This document shows, piece after piece, positions 25,804-35,810 of a stretch of DNA of 64,000 bases. The notes beneath the pieces are model-generated. The model searched no databases, was not told where the DNA came from, and saw nothing but the letters and a program-made list of their open reading frames with translations. This DNA is from Lentimicrobiaceae bacterium (GTDB lineage: Bacteria; Bacteroidota; Bacteroidia; Bacteroidales; Lentimicrobiaceae): assembly GCA_020636745.1 (NCBI GenBank), contig JACJXH010000004.1, positions 339,039-403,038 on the forward strand. The letters are read 5' to 3'. Every line of letters starts with the position of its first letter. The first letter of the stretch is position 1. Made by a program: the position numbers and the translations under genes.

Positions 25804-28224
25804 ATGAATCAAAACCGGAAACATATTTTTCTCGCAGTTATTCTTTTCTTTGGTCTGGCCATGAATGGTGGTTTACATGGCCAGACCTACCTTTATTTTC
25901 AGGACAGCCCTTCATCTGACTACTACGACTTTAGTTGGATGGAGTTAACGGCTCCAAGCGAACTTGAACGCAAAGGTGATGACCTGAGAAAATTTCCGGT
26001 AGAGAGCAGTACTCCTGCAATGCAGGGAACTAACAGCCTCCGGTTAAAATGGCGCTCAGTTATTGGTGGTGACTGGGTTGCCATTGCGGCAGGCGAAAGC
26101 TGGGAGGCACATAACCTCCTGCAAACCGACACCTTGTCCTTCTGGCTGCGTTCAGTTGAAGGCTTAAGTGCAACCAATTTGCCTAAAATCTTTTTGGAAG
26201 ACATTCATAATGTCAAAACCACCAAACACAACTTTTCAACCTGGAGTCCTTCCTCTTTAGCCGCCGGCAACTGGGTTAGAATAGCAATCCCCATGTCTCA
26301 GTTCCTCAATGCGGGAGATCCGGTTGATTTCTCAGTAATAAAAACCATCGGCTTTGCACAAAACACCACCGACAACTTTCAACACACTTTGTTTGTGGAT
26401 GATATGCGTGTATTTAAAGGCAATGGAACCTCACCACCTGCTTCTCAGCCAACCGGGCTTACGGCTAAAGGCTACGACAGCCACATGGAATTGAACTGGT
26501 TGCAAAATCCGGAAACTGACATCAATGGATATCAGATACAACGTTCTACTGACGGTGGGAATAATTACACCACCCTTGGTATCGTTAACAAAAATACATT
26601 GTATTATATTGACTGGGTTCGAAACCTGGGCACAGAAGTACAGGTCTCTTACCGTATTTCTGCACTCAATGCAGCCAATCAGCCGTCCATACCTTCGGTT
26701 CCGGCAACTGCCACAACCAGCATCTATTCTGATGAACAATTGCTCGACATGGTACAGGAATACACTTTCAGGTATTTTTATGACTACGCCCACCCTGCTT
26801 CCGGAATGGCCCGGGAAAGAATGGGCTCTGGCGATGTCGTTACTTCCGGCGGATCGGGTTTTGGCATCATGGCATTGATCACAGGAATAGAACGGGGTTT
26901 TATAACAAGACAGGCAGGCATAACCCGCATGCAAAAAATCCTGTCTTTTCTTGAAAATGCCGACCGTTTTCATGGCGTATGGCCTCACTGGATGAACGGC
27001 AACACCGGCCAGGTTATCCCTTTTAGCACAAAAGACAATGGCGGCGACCTGGTTGAAACCGGATTCCTTATTCAGGGTCTCCTGGCCGCTCGTCAGTATT
27101 TCAACCTCGAAACACCTGAAGAACAAAACATCTACAGCAGAATTACCTCACTATGGGAATCCGTTGAATGGGACTGGTACACCCGCAACAATTCAGGTGC
27201 TTTATACTGGCATTGGTCACCCAATTATGCTTGGGATATGAACATGCCAATAAGAGGATGGAATGAAGCCGCTATCATTTACATGCTCGCCATTGCCTCT
27301 CCAACACACCCGATTCCTGCCAGTTATTGGAACAATGGTTGGGCGGGCACCTCCTATTATATCAACGGACGAACATTTTATGGATATAAACTGGATGTTG
27401 GATGGGATCGCGGAGGCCCGCTGTTTTTTGCGCACTATTCATTTCTTGGATTCGACCCAAGACATAAAAAAGACAGTTTTACCAATTACTTTATTCTGAA
27501 TAAAAACCACACACTTATACACAGAGCATACTGTATAGACAATCCTCTGAACTTTGCAGGATACGGATATAACTGCTGGGGATTAACCGCCAGCGACGAT
27601 CCTGACGGATACATGGCACATGAACCATCGGGCAACCGCGATAATGGCACCATCACCCCTACTGCCGCACTTTCATCTATGCCTTACACCCCTGCGGAAT
27701 CTATGGATGCTCTTAAACATTTTTACAGACAACTGGGCCAACACACCTGGGGGTATTACGGATTTTACGACGCGTTCAACCAAAGCCGAAACTGGTGGGC
27801 CACTTCTTACCTTGCCATCGATCAGGGCCCCATTATCGTTATGATTGAAAATCAAAGATCTCAGCTAATCTGGAACAACTTTATGGCCAATCCTGAAATA
27901 AATCCAATGCTGGAGGCCATAGGGTTTACCTACGACCCCAACAGTACACCAGAGACTGAGAATCTTTCGGAAGCTATCTTATATCCTAACCCTGCATCGG
28001 GCAATGGAACCAACCTCGTGCTCGACCTTAAAAAAACAGGCACTGTCAAGTTCAGCATTTTCGATATTGCCGGACGTTTGGTTTCTGAAATCCAATTCAA
28101 TGCAACTTCCGCAGGACTAACAACCATACCTATTGAAACAACAACTCTTAAACCTGGTATTTATACCCTGAAATTTACCAATCAAGCTGACAGGCAAGAA
28201 GCTTTACCACTTGTCATTCAATAA
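25804..28224 (+). CDS. PF10091 (glycoamylase/GH144-type) glycosidase, T9SS-secreted
   Basis: An 806-residue secreted enzyme. It has a signal peptide (to about HGQ), a beta-sandwich carbohydrate-binding-like domain (about 27-205, ending FVDDMRVF), a fibronectin type III domain (about 208-302), an alpha/alpha-barrel PF10091 domain (about 312-710; motifs include FRYFYDYAHPASGMARER, GSGFGIMALI, NEAAIIYMLAI and WGLTASD) and a T9SS sorting domain (about 722-806, YPNPASGNG). PF10091 proteins are often labelled glucoamylase, but characterised members (GH144, Chitinophaga pinensis type) are endo-beta-1,2-glucanases, so beta-1,2-glucan is a strong candidate substrate. Placement between a sugar transporter and SusCD supports a role at the cell surface. 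Confidence 0.88.
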   Translation: MNQNRKHIFLAVILFFGLAMNGGLHGQTYLYFQDSPSSDYYDFSWMELTAPSELERKGDDLRKFPVESSTPAMQGTNSLRLKWRSVIGGDWVAIAAGESWEAHNLLQTDTLSFWLRSVEGLSATNLPKIFLEDIHNVKTTKHNFSTWSPSSLAAGNWVRIAIPMSQFLNAGDPVDFSVIKTIGFAQNTTDNFQHTLFVDDMRVFKGNGTSPPASQPTGLTAKGYDSHMELNWLQNPETDINGYQIQRSTDGGNNYTTLGIVNKNTLYYIDWVRNLGTEVQVSYRISALNAANQPSIPSVPATATTSIYSDEQLLDMVQEYTFRYFYDYAHPASGMARERMGSGDVVTSGGSGFGIMALITGIERGFITRQAGITRMQKILSFLENADRFHGVWPHWMNGNTGQVIPFSTKDNGGDLVETGFLIQGLLAARQYFNLETPEEQNIYSRITSLWESVEWDWYTRNNSGALYWHWSPNYAWDMNMPIRGWNEAAIIYMLAIASPTHPIPASYWNNGWAGTSYYINGRTFYGYKLDVGWDRGGPLFFAHYSFLGFDPRHKKDSFTNYFILNKNHTLIHRAYCIDNPLNFAGYGYNCWGLTASDDPDGYMAHEPSGNRDNGTITPTAALSSMPYTPAESMDALKHFYRQLGQHTWGYYGFYDAFNQSRNWWATSYLAIDQGPIIVMIENQRSQLIWNNFMANPEINPMLEAIGFTYDPNSTPETENLSEAILYPNPASGNGTNLVLDLKKTGTVKFSIFDIAGRLVSEIQFNATSAGLTTIPIETTTLKPGIYTLKFTNQADRQEALPLVIQ

Positions 28225-28333
28225 AAACAATTGATAAAAAAGGGCACAATCGCCTCTGGATTTTTACCCGGTATATAATCATAATTACGAAACACAAACC
28301 AAGCATAATAAACCAATACCAAACCAACAAACA

Positions 28334-31300
28334 ATGAAAAAAGCGACACATTTACTCATCCTTCTTTTCCTGTTGGGGATTATACCTGGAGCTATGGCTC
28401 AGCAGGTTAAAGTTACAGGAAAAATCACAAGCGTCAGCACAGGCGAAACCCTTCCGGGAGTTACTGTTGTTGTAAAAGGAACTACTTCAGGTACGGCAAC
28501 CGATATTGACGGGAACTATAGCCTTGAAGTACCAACCACTGCAACACTGGTTATCAGCTTTATAGGAATGGAAACGCAGGAAATTCCAGTGCAGGGGCGC
28601 TCAGTCATCAACGTTTCTATGACATCTGCTGCCAGTATGCTCGACGAAGTTGTGGTGGTTGGATACGGTTCAGCCAAACGAATGGACCTCACCGGCTCTA
28701 TTGCGACTGTAAAAGCCAAAGATCTTGCATATCAGGCAGTCTCCAACCCTGCTCAGGCCCTGCAGGGGAAAGTAGCCGGAGTTCAGGTGACCAATAGCGG
28801 ATCTCCGGGTAGCTCACCGGTTATCCGTATCCGCGGACTCGGCTCTGTTTCATCTAGTTCAGCTCCGCTTTATGTTGTGGACGGAGTGCTTACCAATGAT
28901 ATCAGCTATCTGGGAACCAACGATATTGAAAATATCACTTTTCTCAAAGATGCATCCTCTTCTGCCATTTACGGCGTAAGAGCTGCCAATGGTGTAATTC
29001 TCGTTACCACCAAACGCAGCCAAAGCCGCGAAGCCAAAATCTCGTATTCAGGATATGTTGGCTTCCAAAGCGTTGTGAATAAGTTAGACCTCACCACCGG
29101 GTCGCAGTACATTGATTTAATCAATGAAAAAAACCTGTATCAGGCCCAGGCTTCAGGCAATGGTGAAACTTTTGTACCCGAAGATCCTGCCAATTACCCT
29201 GATGCCACCGATTGGTATGACGAAGTGCTCCGGTCAAAAGCCTTCACACAAAGTCACGACATCAGCGTGATGGGTGGTTCGGCAAAAAGCACCTATACAT
29301 TTGGAGCTGCATGGTTTCAACAGGAAGGACTCGTCAAAGGCCACGATTACGATCGCATCAACCTGAGAGCCTCCCTCGAATCTGAAGTTAAGAAAAATCT
29401 GAAAGTTGGTTATTCAGCTAACTTAAGCAGTTATAAATTTAAAGATGTGCCAGGCGTATTCAACAATGCATACGTGGCTCCTCCTGTATTCCCGGCAAAA
29501 ATTAACGACACTACTTTCAGTCCGCTTGGACTGGGTAACTTTGCCAACCCTGCTGCTCAACTCGAGTACTTTAACAGCCGATCCAATGGCATCAGATTTA
29601 TCGGAAGTGCTTTTGCTGAACTCATGATCATCAAAGACCTCAAGCTGAAATCATCATATGGCATGGACTATGGCTCAAACCGCAACAGGAGCTATTCACC
29701 CGCATATGTTGTTTCTACCACTCAGTTTGACACTCTAAGAACCTTAAGCCGCTCAATGGGATACTCTGTTGATGGCTATTTTGACAACACGTTAACTTAT
29801 GACAAAACTTTTGGCAAACATAAATTAACTGCTATGGCCGGAATGTCAGCTCAGGAATACAGATACCTGGGAATGAATGGCAGCAGGCAGGGTGTTGAAG
29901 ACTTCGGTGAACACTCATTGTACCTCGGACTTGGCGACCAAACCACGTCATCTGTCAGCGATGGAGGTTCAAAAGTAACTTCACTCTCCTACTTCGGCCG
30001 GGCAACTTATAACTTTATGGATAAATACCTGTTTACAGGAACTTTACGTTACGACGGAAGCTCTGTTTTCCCTAAAGATGAACGTTATGATATATTCCCG
30101 TCTGTTGGCTTCGGTTGGGTTATTTCCAACGAAGACTTTATGAAGAACCAGGATATTTTTGATTTTCTCAAATTCAGGGCCAGCTATGGCATAACCGGAA
30201 ACAACAGAGTTCCTGCCAATATTTACACTTTAACCATTCAAAAAGGGGGAACTCTTTCTACTGCCTTTGGTGAAGGTGGCAATATTGTAATTGCTGAAGG
30301 GGCTAATCTGACCAGCGCCGTGCCTCCAACCCTCAAATGGGAAAAAGTAAAAGAATACGATTTGGCTTTTGAAGGACTTGCAGTTGATAATAAACTTTCA
30401 TTCGAACTTGATTATTATCACCGTACTACTGTGGATGGAATTTTCCCTACCACACTTTCAGCTACAGCCGGAACTTCAGGCAGTTACCTGCAGAATAATG
30501 GCGACTTCCTCAATAGTGGTATCGAAATCACCCTTGGCTGGACCAACGAAATCGGCGACCTTAAGTACTCGGTAAACGCCAATTACACGTATAACAAAAA
30601 CGAAGTTAAAGATCTGCTCGAAGGCACACTTGGACTTTATGGCGGCAATCTGCCAGTTGGAGGCTTCTTTTCAACATATACAGTTGTCGGGCAACCTATT
30701 GGAACTTATTACGGACGTAATGTAATAGGCATTTTCCAGAACCAGGAGGAAATTGACAATTATGCTTTCGAAGGAACTCCTATTCAACCCAATGCCAAAC
30801 CGGGTGATTTCAAATTTGAAGATGTTGACAACAATGGTATAATTGATGCCAAAGATCGCGTATTCCTGGGCAGTGCATTACCCACTTATATGATTGGATT
30901 CAACACCACAATTGAATACAAAGGAATTGACTTCAGCATTGATCTTTACGCACAGGGTGGCAATAAGATATACAATGCCAAACGCGCTCAAAGACTTGGC
31001 AACGAAAACTATGATCTCGATTTCTATGAAAACCGCTGGCATGGTGAAGGAACTTCAAACAGCTATCCTTCAGCTGACCTCACCGGTGAAAACATGAACC
31101 CAAATTCATGGTATATTGAAGATGGCAGTTTTATCAGAATCAGAAATATTCAGATAGGCTATACCATTCCTGTAAAAGTAGCTACAACTCTTGGAGTCAG
31201 AAGTGTGCGCTTCTATGCCAACACATCCAATCCTTTTACCTTTTTCAAATACAATGGCTTTACACCCGAAATTGCCAGTAGCTCAGCCACTTCGCAAGGC

Positions 31301-31363
31301 ATTGATCTAAATGTCTATCCAATGTCAGCTACCTATAATTTTGGTGTTAATGTTAATTTTTAA
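28334..31363 (+). CDS. susC: SusC/RagA-family TonB-dependent glycan importer
   Basis: A 1009-residue outer-membrane transporter. A signal peptide (ending GAMAQ) precedes a carboxypeptidase-regulatory-like domain (about 24-110). The TonB-box/plug segment follows, with DEVVVVGYG, IRIRGLGS and the SusC signature DASSSAIYGVRAANGVILVTTK (split here as DASSSAIYG and ANGVILVTTK), then the 22-strand barrel. It pairs with the SusD lipoprotein encoded 18 bases downstream to import oligosaccharides. Ligand specificity cannot be read directly; the adjacent PF10091 enzyme suggests a beta-glucan. Confidence 0.95.
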   Translation: MKKATHLLILLFLLGIIPGAMAQQVKVTGKITSVSTGETLPGVTVVVKGTTSGTATDIDGNYSLEVPTTATLVISFIGMETQEIPVQGRSVINVSMTSAASMLDEVVVVGYGSAKRMDLTGSIATVKAKDLAYQAVSNPAQALQGKVAGVQVTNSGSPGSSPVIRIRGLGSVSSSSAPLYVVDGVLTNDISYLGTNDIENITFLKDASSSAIYGVRAANGVILVTTKRSQSREAKISYSGYVGFQSVVNKLDLTTGSQYIDLINEKNLYQAQASGNGETFVPEDPANYPDATDWYDEVLRSKAFTQSHDISVMGGSAKSTYTFGAAWFQQEGLVKGHDYDRINLRASLESEVKKNLKVGYSANLSSYKFKDVPGVFNNAYVAPPVFPAKINDTTFSPLGLGNFANPAAQLEYFNSRSNGIRFIGSAFAELMIIKDLKLKSSYGMDYGSNRNRSYSPAYVVSTTQFDTLRTLSRSMGYSVDGYFDNTLTYDKTFGKHKLTAMAGMSAQEYRYLGMNGSRQGVEDFGEHSLYLGLGDQTTSSVSDGGSKVTSLSYFGRATYNFMDKYLFTGTLRYDGSSVFPKDERYDIFPSVGFGWVISNEDFMKNQDIFDFLKFRASYGITGNNRVPANIYTLTIQKGGTLSTAFGEGGNIVIAEGANLTSAVPPTLKWEKVKEYDLAFEGLAVDNKLSFELDYYHRTTVDGIFPTTLSATAGTSGSYLQNNGDFLNSGIEITLGWTNEIGDLKYSVNANYTYNKNEVKDLLEGTLGLYGGNLPVGGFFSTYTVVGQPIGTYYGRNVIGIFQNQEEIDNYAFEGTPIQPNAKPGDFKFEDVDNNGIIDAKDRVFLGSALPTYMIGFNTTIEYKGIDFSIDLYAQGGNKIYNAKRAQRLGNENYDLDFYENRWHGEGTSNSYPSADLTGENMNPNSWYIEDGSFIRIRNIQIGYTIPVKVATTLGVRSVRFYANTSNPFTFFKYNGFTPEIASSSATSQGIDLNVYPMSATYNFGVNVNF

Positions 31364-31381
31364 TCAGTAAAACCTACAATC

Positions 31382-32824
31382 ATGAAAGCAAACAAATGGA
31401 TATATATGCTGCTGATCTTTGCCCTATTTTCATTCAGCTCTTGCAAAGATTACCTTGAGTTCCCTCCCGAGGGCACAATCCCTGCTGAAGGTTTTTTCGA
31501 AACCCAGGAACATGCCGAACAATCTGTCAACTCCATCTATGCTCATCTGCGCGGATGGGAAATGGTTTCGTTCGCCTATATCATCATGCAGGAAGTAACC
31601 TCTGACAATTCACAGAAAGGAAGTGTTACCGGAGATGCCTCTTTTATTAATGATTATGACAATTTCACCTTCACACCCAGCCAGTTTGTTATAAAAGATT
31701 ACTGGGCAGGACGTTACAGAGGCATTAATCTATGCAATCAGTCCATTACGAATATTCCGGCTATCACCATGGATGAGGGTTTAAAATCAAGGCTCATTGC
31801 TGAAGCAAAATTCCTGAGAGCGCTCATTTATTTTGATCTTGTTCGTGCCTATGGCGACATCCCAACACCTACCCAGGTGCCGGTTGGTCCTGAAATAAAT
31901 TTCAGAACACCCAAAGATCAGGTTTACAGCCTTATTGAGTCTGACCTGCTCGATGCCATCAGCGTTTTGCCAGACAGCTATGACAATGCCAATAAAGGCA
32001 GGGCCACATCAGGTGCTGCAAAAGGCTTACTTTCTAAAGTTTATCTTTACATGGAAAGATACGCTGATGCCGAAAGACTGGCTGGCGAAGTCATCAGTTC
32101 AGGCAAATACGCTCTGCTTCCTGACTTTTATGATGTTTTCAGAGTACCTGCCGAAAATGGCCCGGAGTCATTATTTGAAATTCAGGCGCAACAGGTTGAA
32201 GGAAACGACGGAGTTTCATTTTGCCAGCATGCTGAAGTTCAATCGGTTCGTGGACAATGGGGCTGGGGTTTCAACATTCCGACCGACGATTTGGCTGCTG
32301 CCTTTGACGCCGCTGGTGACACAGAACGAAAAGCTGCTACCATTCTTTACAAAGGCGATGTTACTCCTGACGGTGACTTTATTATCGGAGTAAATGCATT
32401 AGAAGGCGTTTCAACACCACGTTACAACGCAAAAGCCTACTTCCCGTCCAGCCAGCAGCTTGTTGGCCCTTATGGTTCAGGCCAGAATATCAGAGTTTTA
32501 AGGTATTCTGAAATCCTTCTTATTCAGGCTGAAGCCAGAATCAGACAAGGAAACTCCAGTGGCGCAGCTGCTCCGCTCAATGAAGTTCGTTCGCGTGCCG
32601 GACTTGCAGCCATCAACTCCCCTACGCTGGACGATATTTTAAAAGAACGCCGTCTTGAGTTGGCCATGGAAGGTGACAGATTTTTTGACCTGGTTAGAAC
32701 CGGACAGGCAGCATCAGTGCTGGCTTCAAAAGGTTTTACTGCTGGTAAAAACGAACTTTTCCCCATTCCTCAGGAGCTTATTGACTTATCAGAAGGAAAT
32801 CTGACACAAAATCAGGGATACTAG
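31382..32824 (+). CDS. susD: SusD/RagB-family glycan-binding lipoprotein
   Basis: A 480-residue surface lipoprotein. The lipobox ends FSFSSC (Cys21). A SusD-like N-terminal domain and TPR core follow (FLRALIYFDLVRAYGDIP, GAAKGLLSKVYLYM), then the C-terminal RagB domain (LRYSEILLIQAEARIR, ERRLELAMEGDRFFDLVRTG). It forms the lid of the SusC channel. No SusE/SusF-like gene follows: a terminator closes the unit directly after it. Confidence 0.95.
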   Translation: MKANKWIYMLLIFALFSFSSCKDYLEFPPEGTIPAEGFFETQEHAEQSVNSIYAHLRGWEMVSFAYIIMQEVTSDNSQKGSVTGDASFINDYDNFTFTPSQFVIKDYWAGRYRGINLCNQSITNIPAITMDEGLKSRLIAEAKFLRALIYFDLVRAYGDIPTPTQVPVGPEINFRTPKDQVYSLIESDLLDAISVLPDSYDNANKGRATSGAAKGLLSKVYLYMERYADAERLAGEVISSGKYALLPDFYDVFRVPAENGPESLFEIQAQQVEGNDGVSFCQHAEVQSVRGQWGWGFNIPTDDLAAAFDAAGDTERKAATILYKGDVTPDGDFIIGVNALEGVSTPRYNAKAYFPSSQQLVGPYGSGQNIRVLRYSEILLIQAEARIRQGNSSGAAAPLNEVRSRAGLAAINSPTLDDILKERRLELAMEGDRFFDLVRTGQAASVLASKGFTAGKNELFPIPQELIDLSEGNLTQNQGY

Positions 32825-32870
32825 AAATGCCTGAAGAACAATAATCAATTTACTGATTTTGACCAAAATA

Positions 32871-32900
32871 AAAAAGGGGTGCGTTGGCACCCCTTTTTTA
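32871..32900 (+). terminator. Terminator of the glycan-utilisation operon
   Basis: A strong GC stem (AGGGGTGC / GCACCCCT, loop GTTG) is flanked by an A-run and ends in a T-run, 50 bases after susD. The A- and T-runs make it potentially bidirectional, also serving the convergent gene at 32977. Confidence 0.85.
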
Positions 32901-32976
32901 TTTTAATATTAAAACCCCATTCCTCCGGAATCATTTAACAACAAAAGCAGATCAACTCATCGCAAAAAACCTGCAT

Positions 32977-33762
32977 CTACTTCGTTGCGGCATCTTCGGG
33001 CAAATCAACAACAAACTTATATCCATCATTCTGATAAAACCACAAAGCCACATCACCATATTTATATTTCGATTTGGCATCTTTCGATTGTCTCAAAAGA
33101 GATTTTGTTGTCATCATCCGGCGAATGGTCCGCTCATCGCGATTAAAACCCACACTAAAAGCCGTTGCATAAAATCTCAGCTTGTCTTCTTCCGATTTCC
33201 ATTGAATATGTGCATACCTCTTATCCATCAATTTAATAAACATAACCAGATAGCGAAGTTGCCATTCCTGGGAATCAAGTCGCTTAGCTCTGTCGCCCCG
33301 GGCTTTGGCAGTATTGGTCACATTAAATTTGTATGCTGTGATTTTTTGTCGCATAGCGCTGCGTTCAACCAGTTCAGCAAAAGAAGGTTTCATTTGGAAC
33401 CGGCCAATAGTATAATGCGAATATTTTCTTCCTGATTGAACGTAGAGCATTCTGGCGGCTCCGGTTTCAAGCACATCTCTTATGGCTGAGTATTTGACGA
33501 GCTCAGGAAAAACAACACCATAAGCAAAAGCCGGCTGAATTTTCACCAGTTGCAAAGTATCGGCCATCCAATTATTCTTCTTCAGAAAATCTACAGCATC
33601 AAAATACTTGTTGCCTAACTCATTTGACAAATCAATGCCATCGCCGGATATCTGGCTAAAGGCAGTGCCAGAATTAAAAGTAAAAAAAACAACCCATACA
33701 ATAAAAAGAAGGCATGGTCTTGTAATTCCCACAAAAAAGTGTCGGCCCGGCTTTCTCATCAT
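32977..33762 (-). CDS. Exported lysozyme-like hypothetical protein
   Basis: A 261-residue protein with an N-terminal signal or anchor segment (about 14-38, TFNSGTAFSQ). The mature part has VVFPELVKYSAIRD and, about 30 residues later, YTIGRFQMKPSFAELVE. A Glu followed by a G-x-F-Q-M segment resembles the catalytic and substrate-groove layout of lysozyme/soluble-lytic-transglycosylase folds. That is inference from spacing, not a firm family match. It converges on susD and is probably not part of the glycan locus. Confidence 0.55.
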   Translation of the reverse strand: MMRKPGRHFFVGITRPCLLFIVWVVFFTFNSGTAFSQISGDGIDLSNELGNKYFDAVDFLKKNNWMADTLQLVKIQPAFAYGVVFPELVKYSAIRDVLETGAARMLYVQSGRKYSHYTIGRFQMKPSFAELVERSAMRQKITAYKFNVTNTAKARGDRAKRLDSQEWQLRYLVMFIKLMDKRYAHIQWKSEEDKLRFYATAFSVGFNRDERTIRRMMTTKSLLRQSKDAKSKYKYGDVALWFYQNDGYKFVVDLPEDAATK

Positions 33763-34078
33763 AAAATAAACACTGATTTAATCAACTATATATCAGCAAT
33801 TTCACAAACACCATTTGCTGCTTGGCACACCAAACGGCCTGAACTCAATGCATCCCGAAAGATAATACTTTTAGCATCATCCCCATACCAAAAGTAAGAC
33901 CGCAAAAAAGAAGCAACAAATCACTTAAAAGAGGGCCTGCCACCCCTTGAAATTTAATGTTAAAAAGTTTAAAAAACTGGTATTTTTCCAGTAATTTCCA
34001 TTCTGAAAATAAACTTTCAAAAAAAAAATAAACTATATTTGTAACTAACAAACTATTACTAACCAAAACCCTTCAATT
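33763..34078. other. Intergenic region with promoter
   Basis: The stretch is AT-rich with no supported gene; the 73-codon minus-strand frame at 33845-34066 is low-complexity and is not believed. It contains the -7 box at 34034-34041. Confidence 0.5.
34034..34041 (+). promoter_or_regulatory. Promoter -7 box (TATATTTG)
   Basis: An exact TAnnTTTG match 38 bases before the start of the duplicated secreted protein. Confidence 0.55.
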
Positions 34079-35668
34079 ATGAGAAAAATTACTTTAATCC
34101 TAATGATGATGTTCACTTTAACAGGCTTTACGATGGCTCAAATCGTGGAAGACTTTGAATGCATCAAGATGAACATTTTCTCTGCCGGAGCCAATGGCTC
34201 ATTAACAGTTGTCCCTAATCCGGATCAATCCGGAATCAATACCAGTGCTTATGTTACAAAAATGGTACGTGGTCTTGACGGCGACCCTTGGGCAGGATGG
34301 TATGCAACATTACCAGCACCAATTGACGTAACTGCCAACAAATATGTGCATGTAAAAATCTGGAAACCCCGCATCAGCCCTGTTGTTTTCAAGTATGAAG
34401 GTGCTGTAAACTCGGGAGACGTTTACTCAATGAACCCGCAAACTCAAGTAAACCAGTGGGAAGAACTCGTTTTTGACATGAGCGTTGTAACCGGCGACTA
34501 TGTAAAAATCGTTCTTATCCCTGATTTTATTGATCCTGTTGGCCTTACAGAAGACATCACGCTTTATTTCGATGACTTGTATGCCAATAACGATCCGGCT
34601 GTTGGAAGTGCTCCGGTTCAGGGTATCGAAGATTATGAAACCATTCCGTTAAATTATATGCTGGGTGGCGCAGAAGATCTGAGTACCATGACTCTGATTC
34701 CAAATCCTGACAAGTCAGGCGTAAACCTGAGTGACTATGTTATTCAGTTCCACCGCGATAAAGACGGTGTTCCCTGGGGTGGATTCTGGTCAACATTGCC
34801 TACACCTGTTGATGTTACAACCAACAAATATGTTCACGTAAAAGTATGGAAACCCCGCGTTAGCCCTGTGAAATTCAAATTAGAAGGCGGCGAAGCCGGA
34901 ACCCTCGAACTTGCTTCTACAAATGCTCAGGCAACCACCGGCGCATGGGAAGACTTTGTCTTTGATTTCAGCGACAAAACCGGAACATACCCAACGATTG
35001 CCTTTATGCCTGACTTTGAAGATCCTTTGACATTAACCGAGGACATTGAAATTTATTTCGACGACATCCTTATTAATGACGATCCAAACCCAATTACACC
35101 TCCGGTACAGGTTATCAATGTTGACATGTCGGAATCAGGATTGGCTGAAGGACAGCAGGTATTTATTTCCGGCGCTCTTGGTGGAATTTATGGAACATGG
35201 AATGAACCAGGCACCAACGAGAACAATGAAATGCTTGACCCTGACGGAGATAAAATCTACAGCATTTCTCTGGCTTTACCTGACGGCGTTATCGCTTTCA
35301 AATTTTTCATGGGCACAGGCTGGGGCAGTGGCGACCCTGCTCCGGGCGGAGACCGCACTTACACAGTGGCAGGAAGCTTCAACCTAACCTACAAATGGGG
35401 TGTTGACGGATTACTTGGAATTTCAAATCCTTTGATTGGTAAAGTTCAAATGTATCCGAACCCTGTTAATAACCAACTTATTGTAACAGCTACCGCTGAT
35501 GTAAAAAGTGTAACCATCACTTCTATGCTTGGCCAGACTGTTGGAACCTATGCTATTTCAGAAGGCAACAACACCATCAGCACCAGCGAAATGAGCAGTG
35601 GCGTTTACTTCGTTACCTACACCGGTAAAGACGGAAGCCAGCTGACACAGAAATTGGTGAAGAACTAA
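34079..35668 (+). CDS. T9SS-secreted protein with tandem beta-sandwich repeats
   Basis: A 529-residue secreted protein with an N-terminal signal peptide (cleavage after GFTMAQ). Two homologous domains of about 160 residues (about 22-182 and 185-345) share TNKYVHVK-WKPR-SPV-FK and end in YFDD, like galactose-binding/carbohydrate-binding jelly rolls. A third domain (about 346-445; VFISGALGG, GVIAFKFFMGTGW) resembles starch-binding/CBM48-type folds, and a T9SS sorting domain follows (about 452-529, MYPNPVNNQLIV). No catalytic motif is visible, so a glycan-binding surface protein is likely. It has its own promoter and a strong terminator, and stands alone 1.25 kb from susD. Confidence 0.75.
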   Translation: MRKITLILMMMFTLTGFTMAQIVEDFECIKMNIFSAGANGSLTVVPNPDQSGINTSAYVTKMVRGLDGDPWAGWYATLPAPIDVTANKYVHVKIWKPRISPVVFKYEGAVNSGDVYSMNPQTQVNQWEELVFDMSVVTGDYVKIVLIPDFIDPVGLTEDITLYFDDLYANNDPAVGSAPVQGIEDYETIPLNYMLGGAEDLSTMTLIPNPDKSGVNLSDYVIQFHRDKDGVPWGGFWSTLPTPVDVTTNKYVHVKVWKPRVSPVKFKLEGGEAGTLELASTNAQATTGAWEDFVFDFSDKTGTYPTIAFMPDFEDPLTLTEDIEIYFDDILINDDPNPITPPVQVINVDMSESGLAEGQQVFISGALGGIYGTWNEPGTNENNEMLDPDGDKIYSISLALPDGVIAFKFFMGTGWGSGDPAPGGDRTYTVAGSFNLTYKWGVDGLLGISNPLIGKVQMYPNPVNNQLIVTATADVKSVTITSMLGQTVGTYAISEGNNTISTSEMSSGVYFVTYTGKDGSQLTQKLVKN

Positions 35669-35683
35669 TTCTTTCGTGAATCA

Positions 35684-35724
35684 TTCAATAAAAAAGCTCC
35701 CTATCCGGGAGCTTTTTTATTGAA
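35684..35724 (+). terminator. Strong rho-independent terminator
   Basis: Perfect 18-base arms (TTCAATAAAAAAGCTCCC and its complement) flank a TATCC loop, ending in a T-run, 16 bases after the secreted-protein gene. Confidence 0.9.
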
Positions 35725-35764
35725 TAGCACTTTCCCTTTTACTTACACTCATTCCGCTATATCC

Positions 35765-35794
35765 TTGCCCGTTTTTCAAAAAAACCTATCTTTG
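35765..35794 (+). promoter_or_regulatory. Promoter (-33 TTG, -7 TATCTTTG)
   Basis: TTG at 35765-35767 and TATCTTTG at 35787-35794 are separated by 19 bases, the canonical Bacteroidota spacing, 17 bases before the DHS-like start codon. Confidence 0.7.
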
Positions 35795-35810
35795 CAAAAA
35801 AAACAAAACC

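Noticed and set aside
26431..27126. 231-codon open frame antisense to the PF10091 glycosidase
   Set aside because: It lies wholly inside a well-supported gene on the other strand, has Cys-rich unnatural composition and no family resemblance.
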